Positions 9,750 through 18,470 of a stretch of 64,000 bases of DNA are shown in pieces. Position 1 is the stretch's first letter; each line of letters starts with the position of its first letter. The stretch is from an uncultured Lachnospiraceae bacterium. Lineage in GTDB: Bacteria > Bacillota > Clostridia > Lachnospirales > Lachnospiraceae. A program made the translations under genes and the position numbers. The stretch spans positions 62,001-126,000 of the forward strand of contig CADAOZ010000005.1 in the NCBI GenBank assembly GCA_902789735.1. The letters are read 5' to 3'. The notes under the pieces are model-generated. The model saw only the letters and a program-made list of their open reading frames with translations. It was not told the DNA's origin and ran no database searches.

Positions 9750-11123
9750 TTACCAGTCTCCTTCTTCCGGCTCATCTTCATACTCGGATTCTTCTTCGGA
9801 ATACTCTTCGTAATCCTCTGTTTCCTCATAGTCCTCACTCTCTTCGTAGGACTCGTCTTCCTCTTCCACGGGCACCTCGCCCCAGATATGGCCGGCGCCG
9901 TAGGATACGTCGTTGGCCAGGAAGGTGTCCTCATCCTTGTGGATGATAAATACCATGGTCTTGCCGACATTGACATCGACCGGATTGCCGTTGTCATCGA
10001 CATAGACATTGGGCGAATAATCGCTGTCCTTGGTCCAGGTCACGTGGATCATCTTGCCGTGGGTGATGTAATAGCCGTCGCCGGGGCCGTCCGAAACATA
10101 AACGCGCAGGTAGGCGCTTTCGCCGCCGTGGTGGTGGTCATACTCGCAGATCTTGACAAAGATGTTGTCAAAGGCCATCTGATTGCCGCTGACCGCGTCG
10201 CACTGGGGCTGTCCGTACAGCCGCTTGTAATAAAGACCGGTCTCCTCGTCATAGGACAGGGCCGACTGGGTCTGGGGGAAGGAGTCGGACATGTCGATTT
10301 CTGTCGCGTCGACCGCGTCGGGATACTGGTCCAGGGTATTCACCGGCTCATCCAGGCCGACAAAATTGAAATGCAGGCCATGCTGATACAGCTCTTTATG
10401 GGTCCTGCTCCAGCCGGCTTCGTCGATGGCGGCGTTGACATGGTCCGAATCCGTGTAAGCAGTATGCTCAGTGGGGATTCCGTTGGGATTGATCCGGTAA
10501 TAGGCGTTGTAGCTGGGTCCCAGGGGTCCGCCGACGCCGTTGATATTATCGACATCGTGGCGGGTCAGGATATCAATGCAGTAATCCGTAGGGCCGCCGT
10601 AATGGATATAGATGGGATCCCATTCCAGGCCTTCATAAACGAAATAGGAACGGATACTGCGGATATTTCCGATCCGGTCCAGATTCTGCCAGTCCTGTAC
10701 AATGCCCATCTGCCGGCTCATTTCGCCTTCCTCCAGGATCTCATAAAAGACCTGGACCCGGTCCAGGCCGTACTGGGGCTGGGCCAGACGGTCGATGGGA
10801 TACATGACGGCCAGAGGCCGCAGGTCGGCGTCCGCTTCCTCCTGGCTGATCTCCAGACCGGTCAGGGCACTGCGGGGCGGGCCGGGATCTTCTTCGACGA
10901 CTTCCTCGACCGTCTCAGCCTCTGCTCCGGCTGTCTCCTCTGCCGCTTCTTTTTCTGTCTCTTCCGTTCCTGTCCCTTCGGCTGTTTCTTCACTTTCCGT
11001 CTCTGCCGCCGCGTTTATCGCGCCTTCGACAGATTTGCCGGCATCACCGGACGAAGAACTGCAGGCCGTCAGGGCGCCCAGGGTGCAGACTGCCAGCAGC
11101 AGGACTATCTGTTTTTTCTTCAT
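9750..11123 (-). CDS. DUF3048 domain lipoprotein (YerB-like)
   Basis: A 457-residue predicted lipoprotein. The signal peptide MKKKQIVLLLAVCTLGALTAC ends in a lipobox cysteine at 21. A Glu/Ala/Thr-rich linker of about 80 residues follows, then the DUF3048 N-terminal domain (PPRSALTGLEIS ... LAVMYPIDRLAQPQ ... IRSIRSYFV) and its C-terminal domain (DNIFVKICEYDHHHGG). The last 45 residues are almost all Glu, Ser, Tyr and Asp, a strongly acidic low-complexity tail. Bacillus YerB is of this family; its biochemical role is unknown, and cell-surface location is the safe inference. It has its own promoter and terminator. Confidence 0.88.
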   Translation of the reverse strand: MKKKQIVLLLAVCTLGALTACSSSSGDAGKSVEGAINAAAETESEETAEGTGTEETEKEAAEETAGAEAETVEEVVEEDPGPPRSALTGLEISQEEADADLRPLAVMYPIDRLAQPQYGLDRVQVFYEILEEGEMSRQMGIVQDWQNLDRIGNIRSIRSYFVYEGLEWDPIYIHYGGPTDYCIDILTRHDVDNINGVGGPLGPSYNAYYRINPNGIPTEHTAYTDSDHVNAAIDEAGWSRTHKELYQHGLHFNFVGLDEPVNTLDQYPDAVDATEIDMSDSFPQTQSALSYDEETGLYYKRLYGQPQCDAVSGNQMAFDNIFVKICEYDHHHGGESAYLRVYVSDGPGDGYYITHGKMIHVTWTKDSDYSPNVYVDDNGNPVDVNVGKTMVFIIHKDEDTFLANDVSYGAGHIWGEVPVEEEDESYEESEDYEETEDYEEYSEEESEYEDEPEEGDW

Positions 11124-11190
11124 AGGCTCCTCCTGTATTTGATACAGTATTCTTCATTCTGACTGCAAATTAATGGTGTGTATCATTTTT

Positions 11191-11219
11191 ATTATAAAGG
11201 AAATACACATATGCCGCAA
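11191..11219 (-). promoter_or_regulatory. Promoter of the DUF3048 lipoprotein gene
   Basis: On the minus strand TTGCGG, 17 bases, then TATAAT, about 70 bases before the start codon. Confidence 0.6.
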
Positions 11220-11292
11220 TTGTTTCGGGATTTTCGAAAATTGTATCAGAAAGCAGGCGCGAAAGCCAGGATCCGACCCGGAAAGGGGCCTA

Positions 11293-11321
11293 TTGTAATC
11301 CTTTTGCGCTTACTTTACAAT
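11293..11321 (+). promoter_or_regulatory. Promoter of the thioesterase-nitroreductase-GH2-carbonic anhydrase operon
   Basis: TTGTAA, 17 bases, TACAAT, ending 47 bases before the thioesterase start. It is divergent from the lipoprotein promoter at 11191-11219. Confidence 0.6.
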
Positions 11322-11368
11322 AAATCCGTAGCTGAACGAGACAGTAAATAAACAGAAACGGCAATTCA

Positions 11369-11944
11369 ATGAAGAAAACAGTACAAGACGAGAACTGGGA
11401 ACGGGCAAAACATCTGGTCAATGATTCCGGTTTTGCCCAGAATGTGGGAATCCGCCTGACCCGGCTGGAGCCCGGTTACTGCGAAGGCATCCTGAAAGTC
11501 GAACAAAAGCACAGAAACCCTATGGGGACGGTACACGGCGGGGTCCTCTATACCCTGTGCGATACCATCTGCGGGGTGGCCGGCGCCTCCTTCGGCGGCG
11601 GCGGTTCCACGGTCCAGAGTTCCTTTAATTTTCTGCGGCCCGGACGGGACGGCGTCATCACCTGCCGGGCCCGGGTCACCAAGAACGGCCGTCAGCTGAT
11701 CTGGGTGGAATGTGTCCTGACCGATGAGGAGGAACGGGAGCTCTGCAGAGGCGAGTTCATGTATATACAGATGCCCGGAATCCGTCATTTCGGCATAGAA
11801 CCGGATACAGTCCCGGGGAACACGGGGCCGGAGCGGGAGGAGAAAGCCGCCGAACGGCCGCCCCTTCCCCGGACAGCCATCAGAGAACTCCCCCCTAAAG
11901 AAGAGAAAGAGAAGGGAAGCCATGGAAAAAAACGAATTACTTGA
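11369..11944 (+). CDS. PaaI-family hotdog-fold acyl-CoA thioesterase
   Basis: A 191-residue protein whose first 135 residues form a hotdog thioesterase domain: NPMGTVHGGVLYTLCDT carries the family HGG motif near residues 54-56, followed by the central helix and sheet (TVQSSFNFLRPG). It probably hydrolyses a small aromatic or short-chain acyl-CoA; the substrate cannot be told. About 50 extra C-terminal residues are charged and Pro-rich with no recognised domain. The gene overlaps the following nitroreductase by 23 bases. First gene of a four-gene operon. Confidence 0.85.
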   Translation: MKKTVQDENWERAKHLVNDSGFAQNVGIRLTRLEPGYCEGILKVEQKHRNPMGTVHGGVLYTLCDTICGVAGASFGGGGSTVQSSFNFLRPGRDGVITCRARVTKNGRQLIWVECVLTDEEERELCRGEFMYIQMPGIRHFGIEPDTVPGNTGPEREEKAAERPPLPRTAIRELPPKEEKEKGSHGKKRIT

Positions 11945-12458
11945 TATTATGCTGGAACGGCGCAGTATCCGTGAATATACCGGGGAGCCCATCCCCATGG
12001 AAAAACTGAACGCGGTGATCGAAGCGGGCCTTTCCGCTCCTTCTTCCCGAGGCCGGCGTCCCTGGGAACTGATTGTCATCCGGGACCGGCAGACCCTGAT
12101 TGCCCTGTCCGGCAGCCGCATGGGCTCGGCCCGCATGCTGGCAGGCGCCGACGCGGCCATCGTAGTTCTGGGGGATGAAGATCTTTCGGATGTATGGGTG
12201 GAGGACTGCTCCATCGTCATGGCCCATATGCACCTGATGGCAGACAGTCTGGGCCTCGGCAGCTGCTGGATCCAGGGCCGGAACCGGGACGCCCGGCCCG
12301 GCCAGCTGACAACGGAGAACTATATCCGTTCTTTCCTGAAATTCCCTTCCAACTACAGACTGCTGGCCATGCTCTCCCTGGGCATACCGGCCGTCCAGCC
12401 CGACGCCCGGCAGGTCGAAGACCTGCCCTTTGATAAGGTACATATTAACCGCTTCTGA
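11922..12458 (+). CDS. Nitroreductase family protein
   Basis: A 178-residue flavin reductase of the nitroreductase fold. The FMN phosphate-binding start RRSIREYTGEPIP (residues 12-24), APSSRGRRPWEL and the C-terminal LGIP segment are typical. It is short for the family, close to the minimal single-domain oxidoreductases of Clostridia. Physiological substrate unknown. The start codon follows GAAGGGAAG and lies inside the thioesterase gene, so translation is coupled. Confidence 0.88.
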   Translation: MEKNELLDIMLERRSIREYTGEPIPMEKLNAVIEAGLSAPSSRGRRPWELIVIRDRQTLIALSGSRMGSARMLAGADAAIVVLGDEDLSDVWVEDCSIVMAHMHLMADSLGLGSCWIQGRNRDARPGQLTTENYIRSFLKFPSNYRLLAMLSLGIPAVQPDARQVEDLPFDKVHINRF

Positions 12459-12477
12459 CACAGGAGAGGAGACCGCC

Positions 12478-14274
12478 ATGGCCAAGCTGACCACTCCCTG
12501 GACCGCCGGCGCGGATCTGCAGCATCCCGATCCGGCCGGGATCCCCCTTTCTGAATATCCCAGACCTTCCATGATCCGGGACGAATACCGGATCCTGAAC
12601 GGCATATGGAAATACCGGATCGACCGGGAAGGCGGCCGGACCGGCCGCTTTGACGGGGAGATTCTGGTCCCCTTTTCGCCCGAAACAGCCCTCTCCGGCG
12701 TGGAGCGGATCCTGCAGCCGGATCAGTATCTGCATTATTTCCGGACTTTTGATATTGAACAGGTCCGGCCCCGCATGCGCCTGCTCCTGCATTTCGGCGG
12801 GGTCGACCAGACCTGCCGGGTCTATATCAACGGCCGGCCCGCCGGCAGCCATGAGGGCGGCTATCTGGCTTTCCGGCTGGATATCACGGACCTGGTCCGG
12901 GATGGCAGCAATGACCTGGAACTGGTCTGCCGGGACCTTTCGGATACCTCCTGGCATGCCAGGGGCAAGCAGACCCTGCAGCCGGGCGGCATGTTCTACC
13001 AGGCACAGAGCGGTATCTGGAAGACGGTCTGGATGGAATGGGTGCCGGATACATATATCACCGGCCTGCGGCTGACCCCCGTCTTTGCGGACTCCATGAT
13101 CGAGCTGTCTGTCTTTACAAACGAGAAGAAGCGGATCTCCGCTTCCGCCGTCATCCGGGATGATGAACAGGAGATCCGGGAGATCCATTTCTATACCAAT
13201 GACCGGATCTATATCCATATACCGGATTTCCATCCCTGGTCTCCGGAGGATCCCCACCTCTATACCATAGAGATCACCATGGGCCGGGACCGGGTGACCG
13301 GTTATTTCGCCATGCGCAGTTTTGAGCGGCGCCGGGATGATAAGGGGATCCTGCGCTTTTTCCTGAATGGCAGACCTTATTTCTGCAATGGCCTGCTGGA
13401 CCAGGGCTACTGGCCGGAGAGCCTGATGACCCCGCCCTCGGACGAGGCCATGGTCTATGACATTCAGACAGCCAAAGACCTGGGCTTCAATACCCTGCGC
13501 AAGCATATCAAGATCGAACCCGAACGGTGGTACTGGCACTGCGACCGGCTGGGCATGCTGGTCTGGCAGGACCTGGTCAACGGGGGACGGTCCTACAACA
13601 TGAATTTTGTAACTTACATGCCCAATGGCCTGACCTGGACCCAGCGCAACATCCGGGACAGCCGCTATAAGCTCTTTGGCCGCCAGGATCCGGAAGGCCG
13701 GGAGGAATATTACCGGGAGCTGCAGGAGACACTGGTCCAGCTGGGCAACACCGCTTCTATCTGCGTCTGGGTCCCCTTCAACGAAGGCTGGGGCCAGTTC
13801 GACGCTTCGGAGGCCACCCGCCGGATCCGCGCCCTGGACCGGACCCGCCTGGTGGATGAAGCCAGCGGCTGGTTCGACCAGAAGGGGGGCGATTTCCTCA
13901 GCGTTCACAATTATTTCCGTCATTACCAGGCTGCGGTCAGTGACCGGATCGCGGCCCTGACCGAATACGGCGGCTATTCCCGCCTGATCGAGGGACACAG
14001 CTGCCCGCGCAGGACCTACGGCTATGGCAGCTATGAAACGGAAGAGGACCTGACCCGGGCTTATGAAAAGCTGATCCGGACCGATATCCTGCCCAACATC
14101 TGCCGTGGGCTCTCCGCGGCGGTCTATACCCAGGTCTCCGATATTGAAGACGAGGTGAACGGACTCCTGACCTGGGACAGGAAGAAGCTTAAAATGAAAG
14201 CTTCCGTCATCCGCAGGCTCAACCGCATGATCTATAAGGAATTTGACAGAAGGACAGGAGGAAATAAGCGATGA
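12478..14274 (+). CDS. Glycoside hydrolase family 2 enzyme
   Basis: A 598-residue GH2 protein. Start taken at MAKLTTPW because AGGAGAGGAG lies just upstream. In order: an N-terminal jelly-roll sugar-binding domain (about 20-200; FGGVDQTCRVYINGRPAG), an immunoglobulin-like domain (about 200-290) and a TIM barrel (about 290-590). The acid/base is Glu436 in FNEGWGQF and the nucleophile Glu496 in ALTEYGGYS. No signal peptide, so it is cytoplasmic and acts on imported oligosaccharides. The family covers beta-galactosidases, glucuronidases and mannosidases; the sequence alone does not decide which. It overlaps the carbonic anhydrase gene by four bases. Confidence 0.9.
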   Translation: MAKLTTPWTAGADLQHPDPAGIPLSEYPRPSMIRDEYRILNGIWKYRIDREGGRTGRFDGEILVPFSPETALSGVERILQPDQYLHYFRTFDIEQVRPRMRLLLHFGGVDQTCRVYINGRPAGSHEGGYLAFRLDITDLVRDGSNDLELVCRDLSDTSWHARGKQTLQPGGMFYQAQSGIWKTVWMEWVPDTYITGLRLTPVFADSMIELSVFTNEKKRISASAVIRDDEQEIREIHFYTNDRIYIHIPDFHPWSPEDPHLYTIEITMGRDRVTGYFAMRSFERRRDDKGILRFFLNGRPYFCNGLLDQGYWPESLMTPPSDEAMVYDIQTAKDLGFNTLRKHIKIEPERWYWHCDRLGMLVWQDLVNGGRSYNMNFVTYMPNGLTWTQRNIRDSRYKLFGRQDPEGREEYYRELQETLVQLGNTASICVWVPFNEGWGQFDASEATRRIRALDRTRLVDEASGWFDQKGGDFLSVHNYFRHYQAAVSDRIAALTEYGGYSRLIEGHSCPRRTYGYGSYETEEDLTRAYEKLIRTDILPNICRGLSAAVYTQVSDIEDEVNGLLTWDRKKLKMKASVIRRLNRMIYKEFDRRTGGNKR

Positions 14275-14756
14275 CGGCAAAGAACGGACAGGTATTTCAG
14301 GCGGCAGGCAGTGTCATTACCGGGGATGTGACCATCGGGCGGGACTGCGGCGTCTGGTATAACGCGGTCATCCGCGGCGATGAGGTCGATATCCATATCG
14401 GAGACCGGACCAATATCCAGGACAACGCAGTGGTCCACGGAGATCCCGGCAATCCGGTCTGGATCGGAAGCGGCGTGACCATCGGCCACGGCGCCATCGT
14501 ACACGGCTGCCGCATCGGCGACAACAGCCTGATCGGCATGGGGGCCATCCTCCTCAACGGCGCCCAGATCGGCCGGGACTGTATCATCGGGGCCGGTGCC
14601 CTGGTCACCCAGGGGACGGAAATCCCGGACGGATCCGTAGCTTTCGGCAATCCCGCCAGGATCCGGGGACAGATGAGCCCGGAAGCCGTGGCGGAGAACC
14701 GCCGCAACGCGGATGTTTATGTAGAACTGGCAAGAAAAAACAGGGAGCAGCCGTAA
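14271..14756 (+). CDS. Gamma-class carbonic anhydrase family protein
   Basis: A 161-residue left-handed beta-helix protein built of hexapeptide repeats (for example IGRDCGVWYNAVIRGD, IGDRTNIQDNAVVHGD). The three metal-binding histidines of the Cam/YrdA family are visible in VVHGD, IGHGAIVHGC. Such proteins bind zinc or iron and may interconvert CO2 and bicarbonate; many family members have weak or untested activity. Last gene of the thioesterase operon. Confidence 0.9.
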   Translation: MTAKNGQVFQAAGSVITGDVTIGRDCGVWYNAVIRGDEVDIHIGDRTNIQDNAVVHGDPGNPVWIGSGVTIGHGAIVHGCRIGDNSLIGMGAILLNGAQIGRDCIIGAGALVTQGTEIPDGSVAFGNPARIRGQMSPEAVAENRRNADVYVELARKNREQP

Positions 14757-14772
14757 AAGGCCGCTCCCTGTT
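14735..14772. terminator. Bidirectional terminator between carbonic anhydrase gene and rlmH
   Basis: A stem of AACAGGGAGC with GCTCCCTGTT plus an inner GCC/GGC pair. On the minus strand it is followed by TTTTTTC, ending the rlmH transcript; on the plus strand it overlaps the 3' end of the carbonic anhydrase gene and is followed by a weaker T-rich stretch. Confidence 0.75.
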
Positions 14773-14858
14773 CTGTTACGCGCCGCGACAGATTCTTTTT
14801 TATCATACCATCTGCAAGGGCCTGCCGTTCCCGGCGAAACAGGCAGGCGGCAGGCAGT

Positions 14859-15332
14859 TCACTTATGATAGGTCCGGTGGTTGAGAATCATAAAGCCCCG
14901 GTAGATCTGCTCCAGGACCAGGATCCGGGTCATCAGATGGGTAAATGTCAGCGAGGACAGCTTCCAGCGGACATCGGCCCGGGCTGTCAGGGCCGGCGCC
15001 GGCCCCAGAGAACCCGCGATCACAAAGACCAGGCTGCGGTGGGCCCTCTGCCAGCTGCCCAGCCGGGCGGCAAAGTCTTCACTGGTCCATTCCTGCCCGT
15101 GCAGGTCCAAAAGAATCACGAAATCATCCGGCCGGATCCTGGCCAGGGCCCGTTCCGCCTCCTTCTCCATGGCAATGCGTACCTCGGCTTCCCGTTCGGT
15201 GTGCAGGTTGGCCTCATCCTTCACTTCGCAGACCTCGATTTTACTGAAGGCCGAGATCCGCTTCCGGTATTCCTGATCCAGGGCGGCCATGGATTTATCC
15301 TTGAGACGTCCGATGGTAAGCAGTGTGATCAT
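14859..15332 (-). CDS. rlmH: 23S rRNA pseudouridine-1915 N3-methyltransferase
   Basis: A 157-residue SPOUT methyltransferase that methylates pseudouridine 1915 in helix 69 of 23S rRNA. Diagnostic features are the N-terminal MITLLTIGRLKD, FVILLDLHGQEWTSEDFA, the SAM knot region VFVIAGSLGPAP and the highly conserved C-terminal HRTYHK. The start at 15332 is preceded by AGAGGAG; an in-frame extension further upstream would run into the tandem repeat and is rejected. Confidence 0.96.
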   Translation of the reverse strand: MITLLTIGRLKDKSMAALDQEYRKRISAFSKIEVCEVKDEANLHTEREAEVRIAMEKEAERALARIRPDDFVILLDLHGQEWTSEDFAARLGSWQRAHRSLVFVIAGSLGPAPALTARADVRWKLSSLTFTHLMTRILVLEQIYRGFMILNHRTYHK

Positions 15333-15374
15333 GCGCAGCGCTCCTCTTCTCTGAATGTTGCACCGTTTGTCTGA

Positions 15375-15496
15375 TGAACCGGATAGTCTGACGCCCGGTT
15401 CACATTGAACCGGATAGTCTGACGCCCGGTTCACATTGAACCGGATAGTCTGACGCCCGGTTCACATTGAACCGGATAGTCTGACGCCCGGTTCAC
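15375..15496. repeat. Tandem palindromic repeat, four 31-bp units
   Basis: Four near-identical copies with a period of exactly 31 bases (units begin at 15375, 15406, 15437 and 15468). Each unit holds the inverted repeat TGAACCGG ... CCGGTTCA around ATAGTCTGACGC, joined by a short CATT linker. There are no unique spacers, so it is not a CRISPR array. Similar single palindromes occur at 37741-37770 and 63500-63532. It fills the gap between the XRE regulator gene and rlmH and will form a run of hairpins in any minus-strand read-through transcript. Confidence 0.95.
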
Positions 15497-15500
15497 GAGG

Positions 15501-15803
15501 TCAGTAAGATGGAAACTCGCCCCGGTAATCGGTCAGGCCGCAGATATAATCCATGCTGACATCATAAAAGCGGGCCAGGGCAATGACCCCGTCCAGGCCG
15601 ATCTGGCGCTGGCCGCTTTCGTAATAACTGTAGGCCCGGGGGCTTATCTCCAGTATAGCGGATATTTCCATCGTCGAACAGCCGCTTTCCCGATGGAGCA
15701 GGCGCAGACGGCCCGGAATCCTGGAAAGCGCCCGGTCGGACTGGTTCCGCAGGGTGTTTCCGCCTGCGTTCCCGGCAGCAGCATTCCATGTGTCGATTTT
15801 CAT
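15501..15803 (-). CDS. XRE-family HTH transcriptional regulator
   Basis: A 100-residue DNA-binding protein with a Cro/C1-type helix-turn-helix over about residues 30-90: LRLLHRESGCSTMEISAILE, then ISPRAYSYYESGQRQIGLD and LARFYDVSMDYICGLTDY. The Tyr in place of the usual Trp/Ile and the closing DYICGLTD are typical of small Clostridia regulators. The N-terminal 25 residues are unrelated. Target unknown; it is divergent from the pseudo-kinase gene at 15953 and may control it. Confidence 0.85.
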   Translation of the reverse strand: MKIDTWNAAAGNAGGNTLRNQSDRALSRIPGRLRLLHRESGCSTMEISAILEISPRAYSYYESGQRQIGLDGVIALARFYDVSMDYICGLTDYRGEFPSY

Positions 15804-15858
15804 CCTTGTGTTACCCTCCTTTCTGAATAAGTCATACGATTTTTGCTGTAAGCTATGC

Positions 15859-15864
15859 TATAAT
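15859..15864 (+). promoter_or_regulatory. -10 element upstream of the pseudo-histidine kinase gene
   Basis: TATAAT with a poorly conserved TACGAT 18 bases before it. It lies about 90 bases before the start codon in the divergent gap shared with the XRE gene. Confidence 0.4.
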
Positions 15865-15952
15865 ACAATTCGTGTACCCTCACGGGTCCCGGAGGGGGAA
15901 TATCTCCCGGCAGAACCATACCGTGAAATGAATAAGAAAGCGGAATACATAT

Positions 15953-18313
15953 ATGCAGACACCTATTGATTTTGGAAAAGCATTTCTGAACCGGCTGTTT
16001 TTTGAAGGAAATATAGACGCGGCGGCAGACGCGGCCGCGGAAGACCTGCTCTGGATCGGAGACGACCGGAGCCTCCATATCCGGACCCGGCAGGAACTGG
16101 AAAAAATGCTGGAGCATCTGGCCGTACGGATCCGGGAACCCCACTATGTGGACATAGCGGCCATTAAATCCCAGCTGTGTCCGGACAATACAGTGCTCGT
16201 CACCTACGAGCTGTCTCTGGTACCGGAAAATGTCAGCAGGACTCTGGTCCTGTTCTGTTCCATGTTCATCATGCCGGCAGACGAGACCTATCAGATCACC
16301 TTCCTGCATTTTTCGGAAAAGACGGAAGACGACCGTAACCGGATCCGTCAGATCAGTGTCTTTGCCGACAAGATCGCCTGCGGCATCATGATCCTGGCGG
16401 CCGGCGGGGGACAGACGCCCGTCATCCTCTATTACAACCGCTATATCACCGACCGGCTGGGCTATGAGCCCGAGGAATTTGAAGCCCTGGCCGCAGGGGA
16501 TCCTTTCTTTGCGGCGGCGCCTGCGGAAAAGGGGAAATTCACCGGCATCTCCTCCGTGACTGCGGATACGGCACGGAATTTCACGCTCAATACGGAACTG
16601 ATCCGCCGGGACGGCAATCATCTCAGCTTTCATATTTCCGCCACCCCCGCCTACCGGCAGGAGGAGCGGGTCCTTTATTACTGCGTCCTGCATGAGACAA
16701 CGGGATTCCGCCTGGTCACCTCCCAGCTGCAGTCCCGCCTGGACGTGAACACCCGGGCCCTGCGCAGTCTGCCCGGGGCAGTCTGCGGCCTGCACTGGAA
16801 CGGGGAAACAGGCCGTGTCTTCTATATGGGCAAACAGATCCGTTCCTATTTCGGCGTCAGCGAGGCGGCCTTCGCGGATCAGATCGGCAAAGATCCCCTG
16901 GCCTATCTGGATATGACAGAAATCCGACGGGAGCGTCTGATCCGGGATCATCTGAACCAGCCCCTGTCCGATCCGGACTGCGGCCTGCACCGGATCCTCC
17001 GGCCCGACGGCAGCAGTCTCTGGGTCAGCCTGACCATGATCCACGATGTCCGCAGAGACACCGGGGAAGACGATATTTATATGTGTTATTTAGACCGGGA
17101 CAAGGAGCACGCGGACCAGATCCGCCGGGAGGAAAAGACCCGTAAGCTGCTCCAGATCCGGGATCAGCAGGCCCGGGAGGAGATCGAAGCTGCCAGGCGG
17201 GCCAGCCGTATGGAGATCAGCCGGGCCAAAGAACAGGCGGACCGCAGGGAAGAAGGGATCCGCAAGACCATGCAGCAGCATCTGGATGCCCAGAAACGGG
17301 AAGCCCGTCATCGGGAAGAGCGCCAGAATGCCCGTTATCAGCAGCTGGAGGAGCGCACCTCCAGAGAACTGCGGAAAATGACAGAGGAAAATAACAGTCT
17401 GAAGAAACGGGTAAAAGAACTGGAAGAACGCCTGCAGGTCCGGCAGGAAGAAACGGAAAAAATGATCGCCGCCCTGACAGCCTCCCAGGAAGAAAAGGCC
17501 AGGACCAGAGAAGAACGGCTGACTGCAAGCTTTGAGGAAGAACTGGAGCGGAGCCGCCGGATCATCCGGGACCTGCGCAGAGAAAAGGAAGACAGCGAAG
17601 CAGGCGCCCGTCTGGAAAAGGCCCGGGAAAACGCCGATCAGATCCGCCGCATGGAAAAAGACAAGGGCATGGAGCGGGTCCGTTATCTGATGGAACAGCC
17701 GGCCGAGGCCTTCGGCGTATCCGGAACGATCCGCCGGGTCGATTCCGGGGAACTGCGGGACAGGGTCATCCAGGACTTTATGGAAATGATCCGGGCCAGC
17801 CAGGGAAATGTGCCCGATCAGATCTTCCGGGCAGAAGAAGCCGTCCGCAATGTGATGATCTACCAGAGCCTGCGCTGCAATGACCGCCGTATTTCCCTGA
17901 CCCTGCGCAAGGGCGCTGTTTTCGCGGGCGAAGTGTCCGGCAGCAAGGCCGGTCTGCAGACCGCCCTGTGCAACCTGCTGGACAGCGTACTGGAACAGAC
18001 CGAGAACGGCGGCCAGGTCACGGTCACCTATACAACAGAACGGCCTGCCAAAGGAGAAGTCGGGCTGATGCTGCGGATCCTGGGGGGCAGCCGGGAAGCC
18101 GGCCTGCGGGATCTGGTGGCTGCCTGGGATCAGGAACGCGCCGCTGACGACCCTCTGAACGCAGGGATCTACAGCGCCGGAAGACTCCTGTCCGCTATGG
18201 ACGGCAGTATGCGTTTCCGCAATACCACTGCGGACCGCGGAGAATATACAGTAAAAGTAAGGATGAAGCTGCCGGATACCGGCAATAAAGAAAAGAAAAC
18301 CGCACAGGGATGA
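15953..18313 (+). CDS. SnoaL-PAS-PAS-coiled-coil protein with degenerate histidine kinase ATPase domain
   Basis: A 786-residue cytoplasmic protein with no membrane segment. Residues 1-130 look like a SnoaL/NTF2-type ligand domain, followed by two PAS-like domains (about 135-255 and 265-385; YYNRYITDRLGYEPEE, HRILRPDGSSLWVSLTMIHD), a long charged coiled coil (about 385-590) and a C-terminal GHKL-like region. The N-box is altered (ALCNLLDSVLEQTENGG, near 665-682), the G2 region is NAGIYSAGRLLSAMDG, no DxGxG box is visible and I find no H-box histidine. It is thus likely a pseudo-kinase or scaffold rather than an active kinase. No response regulator is adjacent. Domain calls are by eye. Confidence 0.65.
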   Translation: MQTPIDFGKAFLNRLFFEGNIDAAADAAAEDLLWIGDDRSLHIRTRQELEKMLEHLAVRIREPHYVDIAAIKSQLCPDNTVLVTYELSLVPENVSRTLVLFCSMFIMPADETYQITFLHFSEKTEDDRNRIRQISVFADKIACGIMILAAGGGQTPVILYYNRYITDRLGYEPEEFEALAAGDPFFAAAPAEKGKFTGISSVTADTARNFTLNTELIRRDGNHLSFHISATPAYRQEERVLYYCVLHETTGFRLVTSQLQSRLDVNTRALRSLPGAVCGLHWNGETGRVFYMGKQIRSYFGVSEAAFADQIGKDPLAYLDMTEIRRERLIRDHLNQPLSDPDCGLHRILRPDGSSLWVSLTMIHDVRRDTGEDDIYMCYLDRDKEHADQIRREEKTRKLLQIRDQQAREEIEAARRASRMEISRAKEQADRREEGIRKTMQQHLDAQKREARHREERQNARYQQLEERTSRELRKMTEENNSLKKRVKELEERLQVRQEETEKMIAALTASQEEKARTREERLTASFEEELERSRRIIRDLRREKEDSEAGARLEKARENADQIRRMEKDKGMERVRYLMEQPAEAFGVSGTIRRVDSGELRDRVIQDFMEMIRASQGNVPDQIFRAEEAVRNVMIYQSLRCNDRRISLTLRKGAVFAGEVSGSKAGLQTALCNLLDSVLEQTENGGQVTVTYTTERPAKGEVGLMLRILGGSREAGLRDLVAAWDQERAADDPLNAGIYSAGRLLSAMDGSMRFRNTTADRGEYTVKVRMKLPDTGNKEKKTAQG

Positions 18314-18320
18314 GACAGGC

Positions 18321-18343
18321 GCGGCGCCGGAAACCGGCGCCGC
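18321..18343. repeat. GC-rich hairpin after the pseudo-kinase gene
   Basis: A perfect 10-bp stem (GCGGCGCCGG, AAA loop, CCGGCGCCGC) eight bases after the stop codon. It lacks a T-tract, so termination is uncertain. Confidence 0.5.
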
Positions 18344-18470
18344 CGTGGAATACCGGAAGATGACTGCCGAAGCAGCACTTTCCGGTGCGGAAGGATATCT
18401 GCCTTAGATATCAGCAGTAAAGCCCGTCAGCAGACAGGCCGGTCAGCGGACAGATCCGTAAACAGACTGG

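Noticed and set aside
12445..14280. 611-codon minus-strand open frame opposite the GH2 gene
   Set aside because: Shadow of a gene with both catalytic glutamates in place; the antisense product has no recognisable domain.
15375..15496. Four regularly spaced repeats as a possible CRISPR array
   Set aside because: The 31-base units are contiguous; there are no unique spacers of 30-40 bases between them and no cas genes nearby.
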